Assembly: GCA_902615325.1 (NCBI GenBank)
Contig: CACMOJ010000001.1
Location: 124,001 to 188,000 of the forward strand
Source of the DNA: an uncultured SAR116 cluster alpha proteobacterium
GTDB lineage: Bacteria > Pseudomonadota > Alphaproteobacteria > Puniceispirillales > Marisalimonadaceae
Reading direction: 5' to 3'
Length of the DNA stretch: 64,000 bases
Shown here one piece after another: positions 25,707 through 34,838 of this stretch (position 1 is the stretch's first letter; each line of letters opens with the position of its first letter). The notes under the pieces are model-generated. The model saw only the letters and a program-made list of their open reading frames with translations, ran no database searches and had not been told where the DNA came from. Both the position numbers and the translations under genes were made by a program.

Positions 25707-26246
25707 ATGAAAAAAGACAAAAATAAAATTTTAAAATATAGGGTTACTTATTTAGAAATGATAAAACATCCTAGTTATTCATACCCAAATTGTCCAATAA
25801 AATTCACTAATATTATAAAATCAAATAATGTTCCATATTGGTATTTTATTTCATTATATAAATCCGTTGGAGAAGAATATGAATGGACTGATATGTTAAA
25901 GCAAAAAAAAGAAATTACAGAAAACTTTTTAAATAACAAAAATGTATATTTTTACTCACTTATATCATCAGGTGTTCCAATTGGATTTTTTATCTTAGAT
26001 TATAGAAAAGAAGAAATCTGCGATATAAGTTATATTGGATTGACTAAGGGCAATTTAGGGAAAGGTCTAGGTAAATATCTCTTTAAAACAGCATTCTTAA
26101 TGGGTTGGGATACAAATTATATAAATAAATTAACTGTTAATACGTGTACATTAGACCATAAGGCTGCACTTCCTCTTTATCAAAAACTTGGATTTGAACC
26201 AGTGAGTTTTGAAGATAAAAAAAAGATGAAAACTTTTTTTAATTAA
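25707..26246 (+). CDS. GNAT family N-acetyltransferase
   Basis: The 179-residue acetyltransferase has the acetyl-CoA loop in GLTKGNLGKGLGKYLFKTA near residue 112 (pattern Q/RxxGxG/A in a relaxed form) and the C-terminal NTCTLDHKAALPLYQKLGFE block near 148. The N-terminal part (YPNCPIKFTNIIKSNNVPYW) is specific to an alphaproteobacterial subgroup of unknown substrate. It sits alone between two minus-strand genes and overlaps the downstream convergent gene by 8 bases. Confidence 0.82.
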   Translation: MKKDKNKILKYRVTYLEMIKHPSYSYPNCPIKFTNIIKSNNVPYWYFISLYKSVGEEYEWTDMLKQKKEITENFLNNKNVYFYSLISSGVPIGFFILDYRKEEICDISYIGLTKGNLGKGLGKYLFKTAFLMGWDTNYINKLTVNTCTLDHKAALPLYQKLGFEPVSFEDKKKMKTFFN

Positions 26247-27726
26247 ATGACTTTCCTTCTAAAAATTTACCGCTATAAATATTTAAAGATTTCATAGATT
26301 GCCATACAATTTGACCATTGTTGATAACAGTATCTATTCCTAAAGCTGGCATAAGTGGCTTTTCATAAGTTGCTTTGTCAATTACAACTTCAGGATCAAA
26401 TATAACTAAATCTGCAAAAAAATCTTTTTTTATCAATCCTCTTTTTTCTAAACCAAAAGTCTTAGCACTTTTAAAAGTCATTTTGTATATTGCTTCTTCT
26501 AAAGAAAAAAGTTTCATCTCTCTGGAATATTTTCCTAAAACTCTTGGAAAAGTTCCCCATAATCTTGGATGAGGATGCTTATCCCCAGGCAAGCCATCTG
26601 AACCTATCATAGTGCCGTCAAAACTAATTATACGATTTAAATCTTCATCATCCATCTGAAAATAAATTGCTCCAGCAGGATAAAGTTTATCTACCAACTC
26701 ATCAATTGTACAATTAAATTCTTTTGCTATCTTATTGATATCATTAACTTTTAAGTCTTGTACTTTATCTGACCATGTAACTAATACTTTGTCGGCCCTT
26801 TCTACAAAATGTTTTAACAACATTGTTGAACTGGCTGTATATGGATAACAATCTAAATCAAGATGTTGTTTCTTTTTAGCCTCTTTAATTAATTTTAAAG
26901 TTTCTTTACTTTTACCCCAATTAGATCTTCCTGCACATTTATGATGTGATATCACAGTTCTTACATCAGCTAATTCCCCAATCTTAATTGTTTCATTTAC
27001 AGACTCTACTAAATTATCTCCCTCATTCCTCATATGAGTTGTAAAAATTCCATCATGTTTTTTTAATACTTTTGCTAACTCGATAATTTCTTCAGTTGGT
27101 GCATGATTAGCAGCAGGATACGCAAGACCAGTTGACAATCCAATCGAACCATCAATCAATGCATTTTCTAAAATATTTTGCATTTTAATTATTTCGTCTT
27201 TAGTTGCACTTCTATTTATTTCTCCATTCATCACCTGAACTCTTAGCATTGAGTGACCTGTCAACAGTGAAATATTGATTGAACTTGGGCTTTCATTAAA
27301 TGCATTTTTATATGATGACACAGATGAAAATCTATATGCATCTTTATCACCAAGTAATGGAATTGGCGCTGGAACATCTCCAGAAAAATCAAAAGGAGCT
27401 AAACTTATACCACAATTTCCTGCAATGCAGGTAGTTACTCCTTGACTAATTTTACATGACATACTTCTATCAATAAAAATATTTTGATCGTCATGAGTGT
27501 GAACATCTATAAAACCTGGTGCAATTATGTGTGATGTAGCATCGATTACATTTTTAAATGATAAATCATTTAAGTTATAATTTTTATCATGTATTTTAAC
27601 AGATTTTTGATCTTTCTTAAAAATTGAAATAATTCGGTCACCATTTACCAAAAGATCTGCTTCATATCTAGCATCTCCTGAACCATCAATAATAGTTCCA
27701 TTTTTAATTAAATAATCAATCTTCAT
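26239..27726 (-). CDS. N-acyl-D-amino-acid deacylase / D-aminoacylase family amidohydrolase
   Basis: The 495-residue amidohydrolase belongs to the D-aminoacylase/dihydroorotase branch. The metal-binding HTHDD motif is near residue 75, CIAGNCGIS (with the bridging cysteine of D-aminoacylases) near 95, THMRNEGDNLVESV near 230 and SHHKCAGRSNWGKS near 260. GSDGLPGDKHPHPRLWGTFPR holds the catalytic aspartate near 375. It cleaves N-acyl-D-amino acids or a related amide to a free acid and amine. Downstream on the same strand order are an SMP-30 protein and an MFS carrier upstream, suggesting one uptake and hydrolysis unit. Confidence 0.9.
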   Translation of the reverse strand: MKIDYLIKNGTIIDGSGDARYEADLLVNGDRIISIFKKDQKSVKIHDKNYNLNDLSFKNVIDATSHIIAPGFIDVHTHDDQNIFIDRSMSCKISQGVTTCIAGNCGISLAPFDFSGDVPAPIPLLGDKDAYRFSSVSSYKNAFNESPSSINISLLTGHSMLRVQVMNGEINRSATKDEIIKMQNILENALIDGSIGLSTGLAYPAANHAPTEEIIELAKVLKKHDGIFTTHMRNEGDNLVESVNETIKIGELADVRTVISHHKCAGRSNWGKSKETLKLIKEAKKKQHLDLDCYPYTASSTMLLKHFVERADKVLVTWSDKVQDLKVNDINKIAKEFNCTIDELVDKLYPAGAIYFQMDDEDLNRIISFDGTMIGSDGLPGDKHPHPRLWGTFPRVLGKYSREMKLFSLEEAIYKMTFKSAKTFGLEKRGLIKKDFFADLVIFDPEVVIDKATYEKPLMPALGIDTVINNGQIVWQSMKSLNIYSGKFLEGKSFN

Positions 27727-27801
27727 TTTAAATTCTTTGTTAAGTTTATATAATATAATAAGTATTATTTAAAAAAAACTAGATAAATGTTTTTTAAAAA
27801 T

Positions 27802-28746
27802 TTAAATATTAAAATTACAACTTAAACCTTGCCTAGGCCAGTTTGCTTTTAATAACAACCCTTCATAAGATGCGGTAATATAAGCAGTTTTATTGTTTAA
27901 TCCCCCAAAACATAAATTTGTAATATAAGGGTCGCTTATTGAATAGAATTCTTTAAACCCATCTGATGGAGATATTACAGTTATCCCCCCATCATACAAT
28001 GTGCCAACACAAACATTTCCATTCAATTCAATTGCTAATGAATCAAATCTAAAAAGCCCTCTATTTTGATTGAGTAATTGTCCACCATATACAGAATTTG
28101 GAAACTGAATTTTATTTACCTCTCCATCACCTAGAATTTCAAAGCTATATAATTTACCTCCTTCTGTATCAGCAATATACAAAAATTTTTCATCAGGAGA
28201 TAAACCTATTCCATTAGGTGTCATAATAGGATGAATAACTTCTTTAATCTCTGAACCATCAGGCTTTGCCCAATAAACGGAACCTCGGTCCATTGTTCTT
28301 TCCCTAACTTTTCCAAGATCTGTAAACCAAAAATTTCCTTTTTTATCAAATACAATATCATTAGGACCGTTTAACGGTAATCCATTACATTCAGAGTAAA
28401 GTGTTTCAAATTCACCCGTGTTTAAATTAACTTTTTGAATTTTACCAGACTTATAATTTTTTGCTTGAGCAATAGGTCTCCTTTTTTTTTGATCACTAGA
28501 GACTTCCCAATCAAACCCACCATTGTTACAAATATAACAAAAACCATCTGGACCAATCGCAGCTCCATTTGGCCCTTCACCTAAATATGATACAATTTCT
28601 TTTTTACCGTTTTGATATATTTTTGTTAAAGTACCTCTGGCTATTTCAACTAATAAAATACTTGCATCATTTAAATAAATTGGACCTTCTGGAAAAAGTA
28701 AATTTTCAGTTAAAATTGAAGTTTCGAGATTAAATCTTTTTTCCAT
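27802..28746 (-). CDS. SMP-30/gluconolactonase family protein
   Basis: This six-bladed beta-propeller of the SMP-30/gluconolactonase family has about 314 residues from the ATG at 28746 (a TTG two codons upstream is the alternative). GPNGAAIGPDGFCYICNNGG near 62, LNGPNDIVFDKKGNFWFTD near 125 (holding the metal-binding Asn and Asp) and the TPNGIGLSPDEKFLYIADT blade near 175 are typical. It hydrolyses sugar or other lactones with a divalent metal. It follows the MFS gene after about 9 bases and precedes the D-aminoacylase, so all three are probably one transcript. Confidence 0.88.
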   Translation of the reverse strand: MEKRFNLETSILTENLLFPEGPIYLNDASILLVEIARGTLTKIYQNGKKEIVSYLGEGPNGAAIGPDGFCYICNNGGFDWEVSSDQKKRRPIAQAKNYKSGKIQKVNLNTGEFETLYSECNGLPLNGPNDIVFDKKGNFWFTDLGKVRERTMDRGSVYWAKPDGSEIKEVIHPIMTPNGIGLSPDEKFLYIADTEGGKLYSFEILGDGEVNKIQFPNSVYGGQLLNQNRGLFRFDSLAIELNGNVCVGTLYDGGITVISPSDGFKEFYSISDPYITNLCFGGLNNKTAYITASYEGLLLKANWPRQGLSCNFNI

Positions 28747-28755
28747 AATCAAACT

Positions 28756-29982
28756 CTAAATTTTTTTTATATTTGGTATTAACCAAAATAGTAAAGCACC
28801 AATTATTGTAAATAAAGTACAAAAGAAAAATCCAACATTGTAATTTGAAAATTGATCAAATAAAAAACCTGATATAAATGCACCTAATGCAGCACCAAGT
28901 CCTTGACCTAAATTAGATGCTCCATAGATAGAAGCAAGGCCTTTTCCTGCAAAAATTTTTGCAATAAGTGTAGTTATTATTGGACCTCTAGCCCCAGCTG
29001 ATAAACCAAAAGGTATAATAAATAAAAATATAATTAAATATTTAAAATCAAAATATTGTAAGCTATATAATGCTAAAATCCCTAATAAGCTTAATATATA
29101 ACTGAAAGTTGAAACATAATGTTTTGGCCAGATATCAGCAGCAAAACCAGTTAATGCCATTCCTGGAAAAGTTAGCATCCCCATCAGACCAAAATATAAA
29201 GCAGCTTCTAAATCGGAAAACCCGCAATAAATTAAATAAACAACTACTTGTAAACTAATTCCGAAAATTCCCATTGCTGTAAAAAAATAAATTAGAAAAA
29301 ATTTCCAAAATGTATTTTCTCTTAAAGCTTCAGATAATGATGAATCATTTAATTTATTTGCAGAAACATTTACTGAATTATAAATACCAATATTAATTTT
29401 TTTCCAAGGTAGAAAAAATAATAAAATCAAAATCCCAAAAAAGAATAAACCTATTAAATTATATGAAGTTTCCCAACCATACTTACTTATCAATATTTGA
29501 CAAAGTGGAGCTAAAATTAAAACACCTAGCCCTTGGCCAGAATAAGCAATTGATAATGCTGATGATAATTTTTTATCAAACCATTTTGAAATAATACTCT
29601 GACTTGGTATGATCCCAACCATTGAAGCACCTAGTCCACTAGAAACTCCTAAGAAAATATAAAATTGCCATAATTCATTTAAATATCCTGAAATATAGTA
29701 ACCACATGATAGGAGCAAAATACCTAAAACGTAGTTAAACTTACCTCCAAATTTATCAAAAATTATTCCCGATATAAGAGATCCTATACCTAAACTAAAC
29801 ATGTAAACCGAATAAATTGAAGTTACAGAAGCTCTGTCCCAATCAAATGTATCACTTAATGGAAGTAGGAAAACACCAAAACTCTCCCCCATTCCTCTAC
29901 TAAAAGAAATCATAAATAAACAAAAAAATAATATAAATATTGGGACAATTGATTTATTAAAATCTATATCTTTTAAAGTCAT
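28756..29982 (-). CDS. MFS transporter (monocarboxylate/oxalate:formate antiporter-like)
   Basis: The 408-residue carrier has 12 predicted membrane helices with a central loop near residues 200-220. The helix 1-2 part (SFSRGMGESFGVFLLPLS) and the GIIFDKFGGKFNY loop between helices 2 and 3 match the monocarboxylate/oxalate-formate type of MFS. It imports or exports a small organic anion. It heads the run with the SMP-30 and D-aminoacylase-like genes. The ligand is unknown. Confidence 0.9.
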   Translation of the reverse strand: MTLKDIDFNKSIVPIFILFFCLFMISFSRGMGESFGVFLLPLSDTFDWDRASVTSIYSVYMFSLGIGSLISGIIFDKFGGKFNYVLGILLLSCGYYISGYLNELWQFYIFLGVSSGLGASMVGIIPSQSIISKWFDKKLSSALSIAYSGQGLGVLILAPLCQILISKYGWETSYNLIGLFFFGILILLFFLPWKKINIGIYNSVNVSANKLNDSSLSEALRENTFWKFFLIYFFTAMGIFGISLQVVVYLIYCGFSDLEAALYFGLMGMLTFPGMALTGFAADIWPKHYVSTFSYILSLLGILALYSLQYFDFKYLIIFLFIIPFGLSAGARGPIITTLIAKIFAGKGLASIYGASNLGQGLGAALGAFISGFLFDQFSNYNVGFFFCTLFTIIGALLFWLIPNIKKI

Positions 29983-30036
29983 AATTGAAAAAATAATTTA
30001 TTAATGTAATTTAGTTTATTAAGTATCATAAATTAG

Positions 30037-30522
30037 ATGAAGAACCAAACTAATACAAATAAATACAATCTGACAAATGATGTCATAAAAAAAGAAGTGG
30101 ACGACATACTAAAAGGTAAATACCAACAATGTGTGTTAGGTACTTTAGATCAAAATGGATACCCATACTTATCAAAAACACTGCCTCTTTATTACGAAAA
30201 AAAAATATATCTTTTACTTAGTGATTTAAGCGATCATACAGAAAATTTAAAAATTAATAAAAAGGTTAGTATATATTTTGCTCAAGAAGAAATTCATAAA
30301 GAGAAATTAAACAATCCTAGACTTACTTTGTTGGGTTCAATTGAAAAGTTAAAGTTAAATAAAAATGATGAATTGTTTAGAAAATTATTAAAAAATTATA
30401 TTCTCATTGAAAAAAGCGCTAAAATGTGGGGTAAATTTTTAGATTTTAATTTTTATGAATTCAATATTAAAAATTCTCTTTACGTAAAAGGTTTTGGTAA
30501 AGCATTTAAAGAAGTACATTAA
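30037..30522 (+). CDS. pyridoxamine 5'-phosphate oxidase-fold protein (HugZ-like)
   Basis: This 161-residue split-barrel flavin-binding-fold protein contains CVLGTLDQNGYPYLSKTLPL near residue 38, the strand pair that binds FMN or haem in this family, and LLLSDLSDHTENLKINKKVS near 74. This matches the N-terminal half of HugZ-type haem-utilisation proteins; the C-terminal haem-binding domain of HugZ is missing. Function is uncertain: a small flavoprotein reductase or a haem-handling protein. Three bases separate it from the following methyltransferase gene. Confidence 0.75.
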   Translation: MKNQTNTNKYNLTNDVIKKEVDDILKGKYQQCVLGTLDQNGYPYLSKTLPLYYEKKIYLLLSDLSDHTENLKINKKVSIYFAQEEIHKEKLNNPRLTLLGSIEKLKLNKNDELFRKLLKNYILIEKSAKMWGKFLDFNFYEFNIKNSLYVKGFGKAFKEVH

Positions 30523-30524
30523 TT

Positions 30525-31295
30525 ATGATGAGTAGTTTTAAAGAAAAACTTTTTTATAAATTTACAAAAAAATATTGGAAATTAATAAACCAAAAGCACG
30601 GTATAATAAATAAATTCACAGTTCAACATGGACTTTTTAAAGGTTTAAAATTAAATAAAGAACAATATTGGAATTCTGGAGATTTAGGAGCAAAAATTTA
30701 TGGCTTTTATGAAAAAGATATTCAAGAGATAATTTATAAAATAGTAAAAAAATACAAGATAAAACAATTTATAAATATTGGATCAGCAGATGGCTTTTTC
30801 CCAATAGGTTTTTTAAAATTAAAATTATTTAAAAATGCAATTTGTTTTGAACAAAATAAAATTGGCCAAAAGTCAATCATCCAAAATGCAATAACTAACA
30901 AAGTTCTTGATAAAATTAAAGTCTATGGAGAAATTAGTTCAAACAATTTTAAAAATGAATTAGTTTCAAAATTACAAAAATCTCCTTCTTTAATTTTATG
31001 TGATATAGAAGGATATGAATATAAACTTTTTTCATTAAAAAATTTAGAATTAATAAAAAATGAATTTTTGATTATTGAGACACATCCAACTTTTAAATCA
31101 AATCAAATGAAATTTGAAAAAAACATAAATTGTTATTTCAATACAAGGGAAATATTCAGTAATTCAAACAATTTCAGAGACTTACAAGAATTACATAATT
31201 TAAATGATATAGATAGAAATCTTCTAACTTCAGAAGGAAGATCCTTCATTGGAAAGTGGTTTATTTTGGAACCAAAATTAATAAAACAAAATTAA
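30525..31295 (+). CDS. FkbM-like SAM-dependent methyltransferase
   Basis: The 256-residue protein has a Rossmann-like AdoMet fold. Motif I is IKQFINIGSADGFFPIGFLK (near residue 83), the acidic residue after strand 2 is in AICFEQN, and LILCDIEGYEYKLFS (near 158) is the DxEGxE hallmark of FkbM-type methyltransferases. These methylate sugars or other small polar molecules. The C-terminal part is basic and lysine-rich like the whole N terminus. Its end overlaps the convergent TRAP permease by 18 bases. Confidence 0.75.
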   Translation: MMSSFKEKLFYKFTKKYWKLINQKHGIINKFTVQHGLFKGLKLNKEQYWNSGDLGAKIYGFYEKDIQEIIYKIVKKYKIKQFINIGSADGFFPIGFLKLKLFKNAICFEQNKIGQKSIIQNAITNKVLDKIKVYGEISSNNFKNELVSKLQKSPSLILCDIEGYEYKLFSLKNLELIKNEFLIIETHPTFKSNQMKFEKNINCYFNTREIFSNSNNFRDLQELHNLNDIDRNLLTSEGRSFIGKWFILEPKLIKQN

Positions 31296-33029
31296 ACAAC
31301 CAATAAATAAACCTAAAATTTTTAATAAAAAATTTTTAGCTTTAATTATAGAAAATGAAAACATTAACAAACAAATTGAAATTTTAAACATTGCAATTAA
31401 TGATTCTATAGGAGTTGATCCTAATTTTATTAAACTTGGATTTGAAACCATGCCTAAAGGAATAAAATATAACCCCAAACCTAAAATCATAGAAGTTATA
31501 GATACTTTTACCCAGTTTTCATTTACCATTCCAGCTGCAATAAAAACTGTTCCACATACTGGAGGAGTTATTGTAGATAAAAGCGCAAACCAAAATACAA
31601 ATAAATGTACAAGAAGTATGTCTAATCCCATATCAATCAATGCTGGCCCAGCTACAGTTACACAAATTATATAAGCGGCAGTAGTTGGAACTTCCATTCC
31701 TAGAATCAAACATGCTAAAGCAGTGAATAATAATGCCAGCCATACATTGTTGTTTGAAAATGACATTATTAAAGATGTTAACTTTATGCCCAGTCCTGTC
31801 ATTGCCAAAACACCAATAATCAAGGAAGCACATAAAATTATCGAAGCAATTAAAGAAATTTGCTTGCCACATAAATTACAAGCTTTTTTAAATCTATCAA
31901 ATCCTATCTTAATATCAAATTTTGTATTTAGATTAAAAAATAATAGTACAAACGATAATAAAATTGCAATTGAAGCAGAAAATTGTGGAGTATAGCCACT
32001 AAACATAAAAAATAACAAGATCAAAAATGGAACAAGAAAAAATATAAATGTAAAAAAAACTAACTTTTTATTAGGTGTATCTTTATGTGGCAAAGGCTTT
32101 AAATTATAAATACTTGAATAAAAATTAATACCAATCCAAACTGTAAAAAAAAATAATAATGAAGGAAGAAAAGCAGCAACAATAATTTCATCATAAGGTA
32201 TGCCTGTTAACTCCACCATTACAAATGCACCAGCACCCATAAGTGGAGGCATAATTTGTCCTCCAGAAGAAGCAACTGCTTCTACAGATGCTGCTAACTT
32301 TTTTGGGTACCCAAGTTTTTTCATTGTTGGCAATGTGATTGAACCAGTAGATGCAACATTAGCAGAAGCAGAGCCAGATATGGATCCAAATAATGCTGAT
32401 GAAATTATTGAAACTTTTGCTGCACCCCCTTTTAGCTTTCCAGCAAAAAATTTTGCAATATTCATGAAACCTTCTCCTGCCTCTCCAGCATTTAAAAAAC
32501 ATCCAAATATCACAAAAATTGAAACAATGGTAACCGAAACATTTGTTAAAGCCCCCCAAAGTCCAGTTTCAGCGATAGTTAAGTTACCTAAAAAACTATT
32601 AATAGGTATTCCAGGATGACCAAATTCTCCAGGTATCAAATAGCCAAACATCCCATATAATAAAGCAATAAGCGTGACTAATGGTAAAGGCCAACCGACT
32701 GATCTTCTAGCCATTTCTAAAACTAAAAATAATAAAAATATACTTAGTATGAATTGAAATTCATTTTCGATAAAACCATATTGATCAGTTATTAAATTAT
32801 GATTTAAAGCAATCCATAAACAAGATAAAACACCGAGAACAGCTAAAACTATATTTATAAAAGAAACTTTTATATCATTTTCTGAATATAAAAAAATCCA
32901 CGGAATAGCAAAAGCCATATGAATGGGTCTTGAAACTAAATTTGGTATCAATCCAGAAAAGATTAAGTACATATGAAAAATGATTGACCCTAGGCCAATC
33001 ATTATCCATATATTTTTATCAATTCTCAT
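31278..33029 (-). CDS. TRAP transporter fused permease (4TM-12TM, TAXI type)
   Basis: The 583-residue membrane protein joins the DctQ-like (residues about 1-130) and DctM-like (130-583) parts, as is usual for TAXI TRAP systems. IISSALFGSISGSASANVASTGS near 207 and AVASSGGQIMPPLMGAGAFV near 250 are the family's transport motifs; MEVPTTAAYIICVTVAGPAL near 440 and FVFWFALLSTITPPVC near 470 follow. It works with the TAXI binding protein encoded just upstream (its start overlaps that gene's last base). Ligands of TAXI proteins include glutamate, glutamine and other carboxylates. Confidence 0.95.
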   Translation of the reverse strand: MRIDKNIWIMIGLGSIIFHMYLIFSGLIPNLVSRPIHMAFAIPWIFLYSENDIKVSFINIVLAVLGVLSCLWIALNHNLITDQYGFIENEFQFILSIFLLFLVLEMARRSVGWPLPLVTLIALLYGMFGYLIPGEFGHPGIPINSFLGNLTIAETGLWGALTNVSVTIVSIFVIFGCFLNAGEAGEGFMNIAKFFAGKLKGGAAKVSIISSALFGSISGSASANVASTGSITLPTMKKLGYPKKLAASVEAVASSGGQIMPPLMGAGAFVMVELTGIPYDEIIVAAFLPSLLFFFTVWIGINFYSSIYNLKPLPHKDTPNKKLVFFTFIFFLVPFLILLFFMFSGYTPQFSASIAILLSFVLLFFNLNTKFDIKIGFDRFKKACNLCGKQISLIASIILCASLIIGVLAMTGLGIKLTSLIMSFSNNNVWLALLFTALACLILGMEVPTTAAYIICVTVAGPALIDMGLDILLVHLFVFWFALLSTITPPVCGTVFIAAGMVNENWVKVSITSMILGLGLYFIPLGMVSNPSLIKLGSTPIESLIAMFKISICLLMFSFSIIKAKNFLLKILGLFIGCLILFY

Positions 33030-33982
33030 TAATTATGATGAGAAGATATCTTTACGCCTTTTTCTTTGTAATATTTTAATGCACCAGGGTGAATTTTAGT
33101 TGAAATATTATTAATCATACTAAATTCAACACCATTCCACCATTTAGCAGCTTGACCTAATGTTTTTTTACTTTCCCAAAAAGTTTTAGTTAAGTTATAA
33201 GCAACATCAGAACTCATATCTGTTGTAGTATAAGTAACTACTGGCAATGAAGTTGTTTGAATATCAGAACTCTGACCTTTATAAGTTCCACTAGGTATAA
33301 TTAACTTAGTTCTTTTTGTTTTTTTAATTTGATCATCTGATAGTGAAATTACATTTACTCCGAGTGAAGAAGCAGCTTCAATAACATTTGGAGCTGGATA
33401 AGATCCAGCTGTAACAAAACCATCAATTTGACCATTCTTTAGTGCGGGGACAGCATTTGACAATTCTACATTTGCCAAATTAACTTTGCCTTCCAAACCA
33501 AATATCTTCAGGTATTTTGCACCCTCTCTAGCACCAAAAGAACCTTTACCAATTAATATTGATTTTCCAGACATTTCTGAAAATTTAGTAACTCCTGATA
33601 TTTTGGACATAACAAAATGCATTGTTAACGATGGAATTGGAAATAAAGCTCTTATATCTGAGTATCTAGGGTCACCCTTTCCTTTAAACATGGCTTTTTC
33701 AGCAATAGCTAGTTTTATTAAAACTGGTGGTGTAGTAAATACATAATTACCTTTTCTAGCCTTAACTTCTTTAACATTTTGTACAGAACCTTGGCTCTCC
33801 TCTACAGTGACAATAATTGAACCATTTGAGTTTTTTTTCATTGCTTCAGCTATTTGAACACCCATTTGATAATATGATGATGTTGATTTAGCTGATTTGT
33901 ATGTTATTTTAGTATCTGCAAAAATTAAACTACTAGATAATAAATAACCTAAAAGTGTTGTAAAAATATAAAATAACTTCAT
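33029..33982 (-). CDS. TAXI family TRAP transporter solute-binding protein
   Basis: The 317-residue periplasmic binding protein has a Sec signal (residues about 1-22, ending SSLIFADT). It carries SSYYQMGVQIAEAMKKNSNG near 35, ISGVTKFSEMSGKSILIGKGSFGA near 128 with the family GxxGSG-type loop, and QIDGFVTAGSYPAPNVIEAA near 190. A strong GGGGAGG ribosome site precedes the ATG. It captures the substrate of the fused permease encoded downstream; together they form a complete TAXI TRAP system. Confidence 0.93.
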   Translation of the reverse strand: MKLFYIFTTLLGYLLSSSLIFADTKITYKSAKSTSSYYQMGVQIAEAMKKNSNGSIIVTVEESQGSVQNVKEVKARKGNYVFTTPPVLIKLAIAEKAMFKGKGDPRYSDIRALFPIPSLTMHFVMSKISGVTKFSEMSGKSILIGKGSFGAREGAKYLKIFGLEGKVNLANVELSNAVPALKNGQIDGFVTAGSYPAPNVIEAASSLGVNVISLSDDQIKKTKRTKLIIPSGTYKGQSSDIQTTSLPVVTYTTTDMSSDVAYNLTKTFWESKKTLGQAAKWWNGVEFSMINNISTKIHPGALKYYKEKGVKISSHHN

Positions 33983-34041
33983 AAATCCTCCCCAAGTTAC
34001 TTTTTGTACAATAAATATAATAAAATTAAATTAAAATGAAA

Positions 34042-34257
34042 TTAAAAAGGAAATTTTGATATAGAACCTTGTCTATATATTTTTAGTTCTTTATCTTTTG
34101 AGACTGGGATACAAGTAAAAGTTGGCGGGTTTAAACCAACATCTCTTAGCTCCAAACCCGCGTTTTGAGCGTTAGTAAAACATTCAGCGGCAGATTTATA
34201 TCTCAATCCGCTTACAAAAACATCTTGGTTAAAAAACCATAGTAATATAAATTCCAT
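34042..34257 (-). CDS. small conserved-looking hypothetical protein
   Basis: I do not recognise this 71-residue protein. It starts MEFILLWFFNQDVFVSG, a hydrophobic but not clearly signal-like segment, and contains AECFTNAQNAGLELRD and FTCIPVSK, a Cys-x-x-A-then-C pattern seen in small secreted or membrane-linked proteins of alphaproteobacteria. Base use resembles the neighbours and no longer frame overlaps it. It lies between the TAXI binding protein and the heat shock gene, just after an inverted repeat, without an obvious ribosome site. It may be real. Confidence 0.5.
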   Translation of the reverse strand: MEFILLWFFNQDVFVSGLRYKSAAECFTNAQNAGLELRDVGLNPPTFTCIPVSKDKELKIYRQGSISKFPF

Positions 34258-34270
34258 TTTATTGATGTAA

Positions 34271-34305
34271 TCTTACAAAGCGACATTTCAAGTCACTTTG
34301 TAAGA
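34271..34305. terminator. inverted repeat downstream of the small heat shock gene
   Basis: TCTTACAAAG and CTTTGTAAGA form a 10-pair stem, continued after one mismatch by GAC/GTC, around a 7-base loop. It lies 20 bases after the heat shock gene's stop and 14 before the next ORF's start. There is no U-run on either side, so it may be a 3' mRNA-protecting stem or a weak terminator rather than a standard one. Confidence 0.45.
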
Positions 34306-34324
34306 CAATACTATGTTAATTATA

Positions 34325-34747
34325 TTAGATAACTTTCAATGGTATCTTTTTAGGTTTTCTTTCTTCTGGAATCTCTCTTTTAAGGACAATGTTTAAAAGT
34401 CCATTAGATAGATTAGCTTCCTTAACATCAACATATTGCTCTAATCTAAACTTTTGTTCAAATGATCTTTTAGCAATACCATTGTATAGATATTGTATAT
34501 TTTTGTCTTGAACATCACTCATGATTTGACCTTTAACAGTCAAAACACCATCATGTATATCAATATTGATATCTTTTTTATTAAAACCAGATACTGCTAA
34601 AGTTATTTCATATTCGTCATCAGAATGTCTAATAATATCATAAGCAGGGAAAGAATTATGTTTCTGATTATTAAAGTTCTCTAATTCGTTGAAGAGGTTA
34701 TCAAATCCTACAAAAGAACGTAGAGCTAGTGTTGGTAATATTGTCAT
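34325..34747 (-). CDS. ibpA: small heat shock protein (Hsp20/IbpA)
   Basis: This ATP-independent holdase has 140 residues from the ATG at 34747 (the frame stays open upstream, but an AAAGGAG site fixes this start and MTILPTLALRSFVGFD is a typical IbpA beginning). The alpha-crystallin domain spans about 33-125, with YEITLAVSGFNKKDINIDI and GVLTVKG, YNGIAKRSFEQKFRL and the conserved NGLLNIVLKREIPEE block. The C-terminal KIPLKVI holds the IxI/V tail motif for oligomer assembly. It binds unfolding proteins during heat stress. A sigma32-like promoter and a ROSE-like leader precede it. Confidence 0.95.
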   Translation of the reverse strand: MTILPTLALRSFVGFDNLFNELENFNNQKHNSFPAYDIIRHSDDEYEITLAVSGFNKKDINIDIHDGVLTVKGQIMSDVQDKNIQYLYNGIAKRSFEQKFRLEQYVDVKEANLSNGLLNIVLKREIPEERKPKKIPLKVI

Positions 34748-34831
34748 AATATACTCCTTTAAAAGCAAGTTTACGAAAATCCCATAATGGCGATTTTCTG
34801 ATTTAATAGACATCCATTAAATGCAATGTCT
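34748..34831 (-). promoter_or_regulatory. ROSE-like RNA thermometer in the hsp20 5' leader
   Basis: The approximately 84-base leader folds on paper into three successive hairpins: 34808-34831 (AGACAT with ATGTCT), 34775-34798 (GAAAATC with GATTTTC plus inner CC/GG) and 34753-34770. The last, ACUUGCUUUUAAAGGAGU, pairs the ribosome site GGAG imperfectly with a UUGCU segment, the hallmark of ROSE elements in alphaproteobacterial small heat shock mRNAs. The imperfect G-opposite-G pairing would open with heat. Confidence 0.6.
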
Positions 34832-34838
34832 AAATTAG

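Noticed and set aside
31633-31872. 79-residue frame inside the TAXI TRAP permease
   Set aside because: Same strand but a different frame of a clear membrane-protein gene; composition is a shifted shadow.
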